DNA of 64,000 bases from Actinomadura opuntiae (GTDB lineage Bacteria > Actinomycetota > Actinomycetes > Streptosporangiales > Streptosporangiaceae), in NCBI RefSeq assembly GCF_030283205.1, contig NZ_JASNWF010000003.1:1-64000 (forward strand), given 5' to 3'. The notes below the pieces were generated by a model. It did no database searches. It was given only the letters and a program-made list of their open reading frames with translations, and was not told where the DNA came from. Shown here piece after piece: positions 44,299 through 51,866 of the stretch. A program made the translations under genes and the position numbers. Within the stretch, counting starts at the first letter, position 1, and every line of letters begins with the position of its first letter.

Positions 44299-44403
44299 TT
44301 ACTTGGCGTGCGGCCGGCGGGCGGGCTTGCGGCGGTGCTTCTTCGGCGGGACCGGCTTGACCGGGCGCTTGCGGGGCTTGGGAGCGATCTTCTTGAAGCT
44401 CAT
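44299..44403 (-). CDS. 34-aa highly basic Lys/Arg/Pro protein
   Basis: ATG 44403 to TAA 44299 encodes 34 aa beginning MSFKKIAPKPRKRPVK and ending RRPHAK: about 16 Lys/Arg, seven Pro and no acidic residue. GAAGGGAAG lies 5 nt upstream of the ATG, and a strong intrinsic terminator follows. These signals make it a real monocistronic gene despite its size. Composition suggests binding to RNA or DNA, for example a small ribosome-associated protein. It does not match bL37 or bS22-type (COX24) small proteins as I remember them. I do not recognise the family. Confidence 0.75.
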   Translation of the reverse strand: MSFKKIAPKPRKRPVKPVPPKKHRRKPARRPHAK

Positions 44404-44549
44404 CTCGGCTTCCCTTCGGTTTCTCCTCGCCGCGTTCGCGGCCTTGCAGAAATGAACTTACGGCCCGAGCCGATGACCATTCGCAGACTGCACTGAATCG
44501 CGGCGAAGAGAAAGATAAGAGAACGCTAAGCGCCATTTCCGGCATGCGT

Positions 44550-44578
44550 AGGCCCCCGGCGCGGCGCGCCGGGGGCCT
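44550..44578 (-). terminator. Terminator of the LacI-controlled operon
   Basis: AGGCCCCCGGCGCG (44550-44563) and CGCGCCGGGGGCCT (44565-44578) form a perfect 14-bp palindrome with virtually no spacer, 11 bp after the TenA-like stop (44589). It marks the end of the eight-gene transcript. Confidence 0.75.
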
Positions 44579-44588
44579 GGTCGCGCCG

Positions 44589-45215
44589 TCAGGCATAGAC
44601 GGCGTCGTGGAAGGCGATCTCCGCCTCCAGCATCGCGCCGAACCAGCGGATCAGCAGGTCGTCCGGGATGCTCTCGGGCAGGGCGTCGACCTGGCGGGCC
44701 AGCGCGTCCACGCCCTCGCGGAACGCCTCGGTCGCGTGCAGCGCGACCCAGTCGGCGATCGGGCCGGGCCGCGTGCCGCCTCCCGCGTGGGCGCGGGTGC
44801 ACCAGGCGAGGTACAGGCTCTCGGCGGCGAACAGGACCGTCGCCACCGCCCCGTAGCCGCCCTCGCGGGCCGCTGCCAGGGCGAAGTCGGACAGGATCCT
44901 GGCGCGCTCGGCGGCGCCCGGCCGCGCCTCGACGGGCCAGGCGGCGCGGGCGGCGCGGAAGTAGTCCGCCTGCTCGGTGGTCAGCGCGTGGACGGCCCGC
45001 GCGTTGCGCTCCATCGCCGTCCAGTCGGGCGCGTCCCACACCGCGAGGCCGTGCAGGCGGGCCGCCGTCGCCACGAACGACGCCTCGATCTCCAGGTAGT
45101 CGGCGTACTCCCGGTCGCCGATGGCGCCCGCCGCGACCTCCTGGATGAAGCGCATGGCCATGGCCCGGTCCATCGTTCCGGAACAGGCGTCGAGCAGTCT
45201 CTGAGAACGGGTCAC
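44589..45215 (-). CDS. TenA/PqqC-family protein
   Basis: 208 aa helical bundle of the TenA/THI-4 type (SQRLLDACSGTMDRAMAMRFIQEVAAGAIGDREYADYLEIEASFVATAARL). TenA enzymes hydrolyse aminopyrimidines (thiamin salvage). The usual thiaminase segment with its nucleophilic Cys (PC-x2-x-Y) is replaced by VLFAAESLYLAWC, with Glu near that position and Cys shifted, which resembles the Cys-less TenA_E subgroup. The start is GTG 45215; its GTGA overlaps the preceding stop. Last gene of the operon, so a lyase/hydrolase step on the imported compound is plausible. Confidence 0.75.
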   Translation of the reverse strand: MTRSQRLLDACSGTMDRAMAMRFIQEVAAGAIGDREYADYLEIEASFVATAARLHGLAVWDAPDWTAMERNARAVHALTTEQADYFRAARAAWPVEARPGAAERARILSDFALAAAREGGYGAVATVLFAAESLYLAWCTRAHAGGGTRPGPIADWVALHATEAFREGVDALARQVDALPESIPDDLLIRWFGAMLEAEIAFHDAVYA

Positions 45216-45958
45216 TGCGCGAGCCACTCGATCAGGCCACCGAACACGCGGGCGTAGCCGTCCCATTCCTCGCAGAACGGCTTGGGCGCCCAGTGCGGGG
45301 AGCAGTCGGAGGTGAACACCGCCGACCGCCCCTTCCCGTACTCGGTAACGGCGACCAGCGGATCGCCGTTCAGCGTGGCGAGGACGTCGGCGCCCTGCCG
45401 CGCGCGGACACGGTTGTAGCCGAGCAGCGCGGGCCATTCGCCCTCCACTCCGCCGAGCGCGGCGTGGCCGGAGCCGGTGACCTCGGCGTTCGCACCCGCG
45501 GGCAGTTCGACGCGGTCGTCCTCGGGGAGCAGCTCGACCGGCAGCGCCTCGTGCAGCACCGTGTTGCGGAAGGCGGCCTTGCCCTCGAAGCCGGTGAAGG
45601 AGAGGTATCCGCCGACCATCAGCAGGCCGCCGCCGTCCGCGACCCAGGCGCGCAGCGCGCCGAGCCGGTCCGCACCGGGGATGGCCTGCTCGAAGACCTG
45701 CGGGGCGAGCTGGATGGAGTTCGCGCCGATGTCGGACAGCACGACCACGTCGTAGCGTCCGAGCGCGTCCGCGTCCCCGGGGAACTCGGCCGGCACCAGG
45801 TGGGCGGGCATGTGCTCGACCTCGTGGCCCCGGCTCTCCAGGGCCCGGCGCAGCGGCTCGACACCGGTCACGTACGAGCTGGTGGTGAAGGAGTCCACCC
45901 CCTTGATGTGGGTGGACTGGGAGACCCAGCTCTCGCCGGCGATCAGGACGCGGCTCAC
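45212..45958 (-). CDS. GATase1-like (PF07090-type) protein
   Basis: 248 aa, class I glutamine-amidotransferase/ThuA-like fold: MSRVLIAGESWVSQSTHIKG, YDVVVLSDIGANSIQL, LRAWVADGGGLLMVGGYLSFTG, GRSAVFTSDCSPHWAPKPF. No standard GxCxG nucleophile elbow is seen, so amidotransferase activity is doubtful; related ThuA-like proteins act in sugar metabolism. It lies 50 bp after the phosphotriesterase-like gene and overlaps the TenA-like start by 4 bp. Confidence 0.8.
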   Translation of the reverse strand: MSRVLIAGESWVSQSTHIKGVDSFTTSSYVTGVEPLRRALESRGHEVEHMPAHLVPAEFPGDADALGRYDVVVLSDIGANSIQLAPQVFEQAIPGADRLGALRAWVADGGGLLMVGGYLSFTGFEGKAAFRNTVLHEALPVELLPEDDRVELPAGANAEVTGSGHAALGGVEGEWPALLGYNRVRARQGADVLATLNGDPLVAVTEYGKGRSAVFTSDCSPHWAPKPFCEEWDGYARVFGGLIEWLAQ

Positions 45959-46008
45959 TATCGATCCTCTCTTTTGGATGGGAAAACGCGGGGGACGCCG
46001 GCGGCCGG

Positions 46009-47073
46009 TCAGGCCGCGGCGGACTCGAACAGCCGGGCGGGATTGCCGCGCAGCAGGCCGTCGACGGTCTCCGGCGCGACGCCGAGCGCGGCGAGCCGCC
46101 GCGCGAACAGCACCGGCACGTACTGGAAGCCGTTGCCCCCGTAGGTGGTGAGCATGCTCTTGAGGAACACGTCATGGCTGAGCAGCAGCCGCCCGCCGTG
46201 CCCGCGCGCGATCAGCCCGGCGACCGCGCGGGCCGTCTCGTCCGGTGCGGGCGACTGCCCCTCGCCCGGATACAGGAACGGCATGCCGATCATGTCGAAC
46301 TCCAGCCACACGCCCCGGTCGGCGACCGACAGCTGGTAGCCGGGGTCGCCGCCGGACGGGTCCATGTGGCACAGCACCACCGCGCCCGGCGGCACGCCGT
46401 ACCCGTCCAGCACGATGTCGAGCACCTCGTGGGCGCGGCGCTGCCAGCCCGGCAGGTGGACGTACAGCGGGACGCCGGTCTCGCGTTGCGCGCGGGCGGC
46501 GGCGCGCAGCGCGACGTGCTCGGCCGAAGTGAAATCGGGCGACACCCCGATCTCGCCGATCACGCCGGGCCGGACGCCGGTGCCGTCCGCGCCGTTCGCG
46601 AACTCGGCGACCAGCTCGGCCGCCATCCGCTCCTCACCCGCCTCCGCCAGGTGCGCCGGATGGTACTGCTCCAGGTACCAGCCGGAGCCCATGACGATCC
46701 GCAGGCCGCTGCGCTCGGCGAACGAGCGCAGCGCCACCGGGTCGCGGCCGAGGCCGCCGGGCGTGACGTCCACGACCGTGCCGCCGCCCGTCGCGGCGAA
46801 CGCGCGCAGGTCCGACAGCATCGCCGCGTCGTCGTCGAGCGTGCAGTGGTCCAGGCAGTCGTAAGGGCGCTCGCGCAGCAGCCAGGCCAGACCGGGCGTC
46901 GTCCGGGCGTCGCGCAGGAACGCCAGGGCCGGGTCGGTGGCCGGTTTCACCGCCTTGCGGACGTCGTTGCGCAGGTGCTCGTGGGTCAGGGTGAGCCCGA
47001 GCCCGTCGCTGGGGACGGGCCCGGCCACCGTCATCACGGGCACCGCGCCCGGCCGGGTCTCCGGCACCGTCAT
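46009..47073 (-). CDS. Phosphotriesterase-family metallohydrolase
   Basis: 354-aa amidohydrolase-superfamily TIM barrel. Binuclear metal ligands are complete: His31 and His33 in LTHEHL, a Glu in VIGEIGVSPDF (in E. coli Php this Glu replaces the carboxylated Lys), His in PLYVHLPGW and VVLCHMDPSG, and Asp in LLLSHDVFLK. The Glu type points to lactonase or phosphodiester/sugar-ester hydrolysis, not paraoxonase activity. ATG 47073 overlaps the permease stop (ATGA). Confidence 0.88.
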   Translation of the reverse strand: MTVPETRPGAVPVMTVAGPVPSDGLGLTLTHEHLRNDVRKAVKPATDPALAFLRDARTTPGLAWLLRERPYDCLDHCTLDDDAAMLSDLRAFAATGGGTVVDVTPGGLGRDPVALRSFAERSGLRIVMGSGWYLEQYHPAHLAEAGEERMAAELVAEFANGADGTGVRPGVIGEIGVSPDFTSAEHVALRAAARAQRETGVPLYVHLPGWQRRAHEVLDIVLDGYGVPPGAVVLCHMDPSGGDPGYQLSVADRGVWLEFDMIGMPFLYPGEGQSPAPDETARAVAGLIARGHGGRLLLSHDVFLKSMLTTYGGNGFQYVPVLFARRLAALGVAPETVDGLLRGNPARLFESAAA

Positions 47074-48086
47074 GTCCGCCCCAGCAGCCGGGCGCCCAGC
47101 TCGGAGATCGAGCGGCCGCGCAGGTTCAGCCAGATCGCGGCGAGCAGTACCAGCCCGGTGACGATCGGGGTGAGGAACGGGCTCACCCCGAGCAGCGTCA
47201 GCCCGTTGGCGATCACGCCGGTGATCACCGCGCCGATGATGCTGCCGATCATGGTGCCGCGGCCGCCGAACAGGTCGGTGCCGCCGAGCACCACCGCGGC
47301 GATCACGGTCAGCTCGAAGCCCTGCCCGGAGTTGGCCGAGCCGGAGCCGAGCCGCGCCGCGGTGAGCAGCCCGGCCACGCCCGCCGCGAGCCCGGCCAGC
47401 ATCAAGGTGACCATCTTGATCCGGGCGGTGTTGACGCCCGCGCGGCGCACCGACTCCTCCTGCGAGCCGATGCCGTTGACGTAGTTGCCGAACCGCGTCC
47501 GGGCCAGCAGGATCCCGCCGATCACCACGGCGGCCAGCGCGATCCAGGCCAGCGCGGAGAAGCCGAGGAACTTCGCCTCGCCGATCTTGGCGACGTACAG
47601 CCGCCGGTCGATCGGCACCGAGAACCCCTTGGTCCACAGCTGCGCGAGCCCGCGGATCACCGACATCGTCGCCAGCGTGACGATGAACGGCGGGATCTTC
47701 TGGTAGGCGGCCAGCCAGCCGTTCACCGCGCCCCAGAACAGGCCGGCCGCGAGCGCCGCGACGATCACGATCGAGGAGTCCCAGCCGGCCTTCAGCATCT
47801 CCGCCGTGCCGACCGCGACGAACGCGACCGTGGAGCCCACCGACAGGTCGATCTGCCCCGTCGTGATCACGAACGTCATCGCGACCGCGACGATCAGCGT
47901 GATCGCCACCTGGGTGGCGAGGTTCGACATGTTGTCGAAGCTGAGGAAGTTGTCGGCGGCGATGCCGAAGCCGGCGAACAGCGCGACGGTGACGCCGAGC
48001 ATCGCCAGCGTCGCCTTGTTGGCGCGCTCCCAGCGGCTCGGGGTCTTCGCCAGGACGGTCGGGGCGGGCGGGGCCTGCACGCTCAT
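47070..48086 (-). CDS. CUT2-type ABC permease (RbsC-like), second system
   Basis: 338 aa, about ten transmembrane helices. Signature TTGQIDLSVGSTVAFVAVG near residue 70, PPFIVTLATMSVIRGLAQLWTKG, and GSGSANSGQGFELTVIAAVVLGGTDLFGGRG. The N-terminal sequence of the ORF starts cleanly at ATG 48086, overlapping the ATPase stop by 1 bp (TGATG). It differs clearly from the permease at 35832, so the two importers are not a recent duplication. Confidence 0.92.
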   Translation of the reverse strand: MSVQAPPAPTVLAKTPSRWERANKATLAMLGVTVALFAGFGIAADNFLSFDNMSNLATQVAITLIVAVAMTFVITTGQIDLSVGSTVAFVAVGTAEMLKAGWDSSIVIVAALAAGLFWGAVNGWLAAYQKIPPFIVTLATMSVIRGLAQLWTKGFSVPIDRRLYVAKIGEAKFLGFSALAWIALAAVVIGGILLARTRFGNYVNGIGSQEESVRRAGVNTARIKMVTLMLAGLAAGVAGLLTAARLGSGSANSGQGFELTVIAAVVLGGTDLFGGRGTMIGSIIGAVITGVIANGLTLLGVSPFLTPIVTGLVLLAAIWLNLRGRSISELGARLLGRT

Positions 48087-48841
48087 CAGGCCACCTCCTC
48101 GGTGTGCTCGGTGCCGGAACGGGTGATCATGGCGACGAGCCGCTCGATGTCCAGCGCGGACACCGGCTCGTCCTCGACGCTGCGCCCCTCGTACATGACG
48201 GTGATGCGGTCGCAGACCTCGAACAGGTCCTGCAGCCGGTGGGTGATCAGGATGACCCCGACGTCCTGCGCCGCCACGTCCTTGATCATGGCGAGCACCT
48301 GGCGGACCTCGGCGACCGCGAGCGCGGCGGTCGGCTCGTCCAGGATCAGCACCCGCGGCTTGAACGACACGGCCCGGGCGATCGCCACGGCCTGCCGCTG
48401 CCCGCCGGACAGGTGCCCGATCTCCTGGTAGGTGGACTTGACCCGGACGTGCAGGTCCGACAGCGTCTCGGCGGCCCTCTCGTGCATGGCGCGCCGGTCG
48501 ATGAACGGCCCTTTGCGCGGTTCGCGGCCGAGGAACAGGTTGCTCGCGACGTCGAGGGTGTCGCAGAGCGCGAGGTCCTGGTAGACGATGCCGATCCGCT
48601 CGCGGCGCGCGTCCGCCGGGCTGGCGAACCGCACCTCCCTGCCGTCGATCGCGATCTGCCCGGCGTCGTGCTGGACCGCACCGGCCAGCACCTTCATCAG
48701 GGTGGACTTTCCGGCGCCGTTGTCGCCGACGAGGCCGAGGACCTCGCCGGGCGCCAGGGTCAGGTCGACGCCGCGCAGCGACTGCACCGCGCCGAACGAC
48801 TTGGTGATGCCCTTCAGCGTGACCAGCGGTCGATCGCCCAT
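48086..48841 (-). CDS. CUT2-type ABC ATPase, single NBD
   Basis: 251 aa with one complete nucleotide-binding domain: Walker A GDNGAGKST, signature LSGGQRQAVAIARAV, Walker B VLILDEPTAAL, H-loop ITHRL. Typical CUT2 ATPases carry two domains in about 500 aa; here there is one, so it would work as a homodimer with two active sites. The start at ATG 48841 (MGDRPLV) is chosen because an upstream ORF extension has no homology and overlaps the binding-protein gene. Confidence 0.92.
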   Translation of the reverse strand: MGDRPLVTLKGITKSFGAVQSLRGVDLTLAPGEVLGLVGDNGAGKSTLMKVLAGAVQHDAGQIAIDGREVRFASPADARRERIGIVYQDLALCDTLDVASNLFLGREPRKGPFIDRRAMHERAAETLSDLHVRVKSTYQEIGHLSGGQRQAVAIARAVSFKPRVLILDEPTAALAVAEVRQVLAMIKDVAAQDVGVILITHRLQDLFEVCDRITVMYEGRSVEDEPVSALDIERLVAMITRSGTEHTEEVA

Positions 48842-48843
48842 GA

Positions 48844-49860
48844 TCACTTCTCCAGGTAGTACAGGTAGTCCCCGACGTTGGCGGGGGTGACGATCTGGGT
48901 CGGGACCGGCACGTCCTTCGGCGCGGACCGCTTGCACGCCAGGTCGATCGCCGCGTTCATCGCGTCGTAGCCGAACTGGAAGGTGTTCTGCTGGACGACG
49001 CCCTTGATCCAGCCGGCCTTCAGGCCGTCCACCGCCTGGCTGGACAGGTCCCAGCCGACGACCTGGAGGTCCTTGGTGCGCTGCTGGCTGACCACGGCGG
49101 CGGCCAGGCCGATCAGCGCGGGCTCGCCGGTCGCGTAGGCGTAGGGCAGGTCCGGGCTGCCGGTCAGCAGGTTCTCCGCGGCGGTCTGCGCGTTCTCCTG
49201 GATGTTGCGGCCGTCCACGACGTTCTTGATCTTCATGCCGTGGCTGGTGACCTCGTCGGTGAAGCCCTTCTGCCGCTCGTTCTGGATCGTGCTGTTCAGC
49301 GCGCCGACCACCCCGATGTCGCCCCTGCCGCCGGAGATCTTCAGCAGCGCGTCGGCGAGCTGCTTTCCGCCCTCGGCGTTGGCGGTGCCGACCTGCGTGG
49401 ACACCGCCGGGTCGTCGACGGTGGCGTCCACCGCGACGACCGGGATGCCGGCCGCCTGGGCGCGCCGGACCGCGGGCTTGATGCCCTCGGTGTCCACCGC
49501 GTCCACGATGATCGCGTCGTAGTGGCCGGCGACCATGTCGTCGATGGCGTTGGCCTGCGTGCCGGAGTCGTCATTGCCGTTGACGACCTGGACCTGCGCG
49601 CCCGCCTTGGCCGCGACGGTCTTCGCGCCCGTGTTGATCTGGTTGAAGAACAGCGCCTGGAGGTTGATCGGGACGAGCCCGATCTTCGGGGCGTGCCCCT
49701 GCACCTTGCAGGACTGCGCGATCCTCTTGGGCGGCGGCGGGCCCTGCTCGGTGGCCTTCTTCTCGGCCGCGATCTCCTTGCGGGCCTGCACGTCGCAGGC
49801 GGTCGTCGCCGTCAGCAGCAGGCCGAGCGCGACCGCGGCCGACACCGTGCGTCGCATCAT
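48844..49860 (-). CDS. CUT2-type substrate-binding lipoprotein, second system
   Basis: 338 aa. Signal peptide with LLLTATTAC lipobox (Cys near residue 22) and a Pro/Lys linker, then a sugar-type periplasmic fold (KIGLVPINLQALFFNQINTGAKTVA; YDAIIVDAVDTEGIKPAVRRAQAAGIPVVAVDATV; QVVGWDLSSQAVDGLKAGWIKGVVQQNTFQFGYDAMNAA). GGAGA precedes ATG 49860, which overlaps the kinase stop (ATGA). It resembles ribose/inositol/nucleoside binding proteins; the ligand is unknown. Confidence 0.92.
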   Translation of the reverse strand: MMRRTVSAAVALGLLLTATTACDVQARKEIAAEKKATEQGPPPPKRIAQSCKVQGHAPKIGLVPINLQALFFNQINTGAKTVAAKAGAQVQVVNGNDDSGTQANAIDDMVAGHYDAIIVDAVDTEGIKPAVRRAQAAGIPVVAVDATVDDPAVSTQVGTANAEGGKQLADALLKISGGRGDIGVVGALNSTIQNERQKGFTDEVTSHGMKIKNVVDGRNIQENAQTAAENLLTGSPDLPYAYATGEPALIGLAAAVVSQQRTKDLQVVGWDLSSQAVDGLKAGWIKGVVQQNTFQFGYDAMNAAIDLACKRSAPKDVPVPTQIVTPANVGDYLYYLEK

Positions 49861-50846
49861 GTCTCCTCTCCCAGGCGCCGCGCGAGCGCGGAGGGCGCTT
49901 CCGGACCGGATCCGGCTGTTTCCTTGTGGGCCGTGCGGGCTCGAGCTGTGTTCGCCTGGGCGGGGTCCGCTCCGGCGGAGTCGATATAGGCGAGGACGGC
50001 CTCGCGATGCGGCAGCCCGGCGCGCGCGCCGGGCCGGGTGCACGACAGGCCCGCGGCGACCGCGGCGACCCGCGCCGCCTCCAGCGGGCCGGCGCCCCGG
50101 TCCAGCTCCGCGCAGTAGGAGCCGGCGAAGCAGTCCCCGGCGCCGGTGGCGTCCACGGCGGTCACCTCGATCGCCGCGCCGGCGTGCCGGGAGCCGTCCG
50201 GCGTGAACAGCGTCCAGCCCCGGGACCCGTCCGTGACCACCAGGTTTACCCGATGTTCGGTAGCGGCCACCGCCAGCGCGGAGTCGCCGCCGAGGAACAT
50301 GGCGGCCTGCGCGCGGCCGACGATCGCGTGGTCGGCGGCGGCGAGCGCGGCCCGCGCCGCCTCGGCGCCGTCGCAGCCGTCGAGGTCGACCACGACCCCT
50401 GGCCGTCCTTCGCCGAGCACGCCGGCCGCGGCGGGGAAGCGGTAGCCGTCGAGGTAGAGCCAGTCCGCGCCCGCCGCGCGGGCCTGCGCGGCCACGGCGG
50501 CGACATGCTCGGTGGTGACCTGGTCGTCCTGGCTGATGATGGAACGTTCCCCGTCGGGGGTCAGCAGGACGACGGCCGTGGTGAGGACGCCGGTCCGGGC
50601 CGTCCACCCGGTGCCGACGCCGTCGGCGGCGAGCGCGCCGAGGAACGCGGTGCTCGCCTCGTCCGGCCCGACGACGCCCGCGAAGCGCGCGTCGGCGCCC
50701 ATCCGCGCGGCCGCCACCGCCGCGTTCGCCCCCATCCCGCCCTCGCCGCGGCGCACCGCGGTGGCCTGGACGCGGGCGGCCGGCCCCGGCAGGACGGGGA
50801 CGGCGACCGTGAGGTCGACGTTGGCGTAGCCGCAGAACACGATCAT
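49857..50846 (-). CDS. PfkB-family sugar/nucleoside kinase
   Basis: 329 aa ribokinase fold. N-terminal motif GYANVDLTVAVPVLPGPAARV...GGMGANAAVAAARMGA; C-terminal catalytic motif VTAVDATGAGDCFAGSYCAE with the GAGD anion hole and base Asp. Expected to phosphorylate a pentose, nucleoside or related alcohol brought in by the adjacent importer. The last ~40 residues are an Ala/Glu-rich tail beyond the fold. ATG 50846 overlaps the BtpA stop (ATGA). Confidence 0.9.
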   Translation of the reverse strand: MIVFCGYANVDLTVAVPVLPGPAARVQATAVRRGEGGMGANAAVAAARMGADARFAGVVGPDEASTAFLGALAADGVGTGWTARTGVLTTAVVLLTPDGERSIISQDDQVTTEHVAAVAAQARAAGADWLYLDGYRFPAAAGVLGEGRPGVVVDLDGCDGAEAARAALAAADHAIVGRAQAAMFLGGDSALAVAATEHRVNLVVTDGSRGWTLFTPDGSRHAGAAIEVTAVDATGAGDCFAGSYCAELDRGAGPLEAARVAAVAAGLSCTRPGARAGLPHREAVLAYIDSAGADPAQANTARARTAHKETAGSGPEAPSALARRLGEET

Positions 50847-51718
50847 GGGAGGACCACGCCCGCCTTCGCCGCGGCGGCGGTCAGCTCGCGCACCTTGGCG
50901 CCGTCGACCCGGCCCCACCAGCGGCCGTTGTCCTTGACCGACGACGCGACGATCACGCCGTCGCAGGCCGGCAGCAGCCGCCCGACGTTCCCCGCGGTGA
51001 TCCCCGAGCCGATCACGACCGGCAGCGTGGTGTGCGCGGCGATGCCCTCGACCTCGTCCAGGGCCGCCGCGTCGCCGGTCCGCGAGCCGGTCGCGATCAG
51101 CACGTCGGCGCCGAAGAACTCGGCGTCCTCGGTCTGCTCGGCGAGGGTCCGGTCCGCGACGATCGCGTGCGCGCCGTGCTTGACGTGCACGTCCGCGAAG
51201 ACCTTGACGGGGCCGGCGCCGATCCGGCTGCGGTACCGGGCGGCGTGCGCGGACTGGCCCTCGATGATCCCCTCGTTGGCGACGTAGGCGTTGGCCCACT
51301 GGTTGACCCGCACGAACCCGGCGCCGCCCGACCAGGCCGAGGCGATCGAGCACTCCGCCGCGTTGGACAGGACGCTGACGCCGAGCCGCCCGCCGGTGGC
51401 GTGCCGGACCCGGTCGGTCACCACGGCCATGGCGGCGGCGGTCTCGTAGCCGTGCTCGCCCGGCTTCAGGAACGGGATGTCCCAGTGGTTCTCGACGATC
51501 AGGCCGTGGCAGCCGCCCTCCAGGTAGGCCCGCGCCTCCTCGATCGCGAACGCGCAGATCTCGTCGAGCGGGACGCCCTCGTAGTGCGGGCTGCCCGGCA
51601 GCGGCGGCAGGTGCACGACGCCGATGACGACCTTCGGGGTGCCGAACAGCTCCTCGACGGCGTTCGGCTTCGGCGGGAACACGCCCAGCGCCCGCTCGCT
51701 CCCGGTCGCCCTCACCAT
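50843..51718 (-). CDS. BtpA/SgcQ-family TIM-barrel protein
   Basis: About 291 aa. Signature stretches VVIGVVHLPPLPGSPHYEGVPL, LIVENHWDIPFLK, GVSVLSNAAECSIASAWSGGAGFVRVNQWANAYVANEGIIEG, and IATGSRTGDAA...LPVVIGSGITAGNVGRLLP are those of BtpA/SgcQ, a (beta-alpha)8 family whose reaction is not established (BtpA was tied to photosystem I stability in cyanobacteria, SgcQ to an E. coli sugar cluster). A phosphate-binding GSGIT loop at the C-terminus suggests a phosphorylated substrate, consistent with the PfkB partner. Start ATG 51718 with GGAGG; first gene of the operon. Confidence 0.88.
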   Translation of the reverse strand: MVRATGSERALGVFPPKPNAVEELFGTPKVVIGVVHLPPLPGSPHYEGVPLDEICAFAIEEARAYLEGGCHGLIVENHWDIPFLKPGEHGYETAAAMAVVTDRVRHATGGRLGVSVLSNAAECSIASAWSGGAGFVRVNQWANAYVANEGIIEGQSAHAARYRSRIGAGPVKVFADVHVKHGAHAIVADRTLAEQTEDAEFFGADVLIATGSRTGDAAALDEVEGIAAHTTLPVVIGSGITAGNVGRLLPACDGVIVASSVKDNGRWWGRVDGAKVRELTAAAAKAGVVLP

Positions 51719-51729
51719 GTCGCCTCCTG

Positions 51730-51743
51730 TGTAATCGATTGCA
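51730..51743. promoter_or_regulatory. LacI-type operator O1 at the operon start
   Basis: TGTAATCGATTGCA is a perfect fit to the LacI/GalR-family consensus TGNAANCGNTTNCA. It begins 2 bp from the BtpA Shine-Dalgarno. A candidate minus-strand promoter, TTGACG (51783-51788), 18 nt, TACGGT (51759-51764), would place it about +9 to +22, where a bound repressor would block elongation. Confidence 0.78.
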
Positions 51744-51852
51744 GTCGCGTTGCCCTGCACCGTAGATAGGCGATGCGCAAACCGTCAAGGGGCTATGATC
51801 GGGTCAGCCGTTATCGAACTGCCCAGCATCCGGGCTGCCGCCAAGCTGGAGA

Positions 51853-51866
51853 GGTAAACGATTGCA
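51853..51866. promoter_or_regulatory. LacI-type operator O2 over the lacI start codon
   Basis: GGTAAACGATTGCA matches the same consensus at all but the first base. It overlaps the GGAGAGG Shine-Dalgarno and contains the TTG start codon of the regulator gene (51862), implying autoregulation. Operator centres are 123 bp apart. TATGAT (51794-51799) is a possible -10 for the regulator. Confidence 0.72.
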
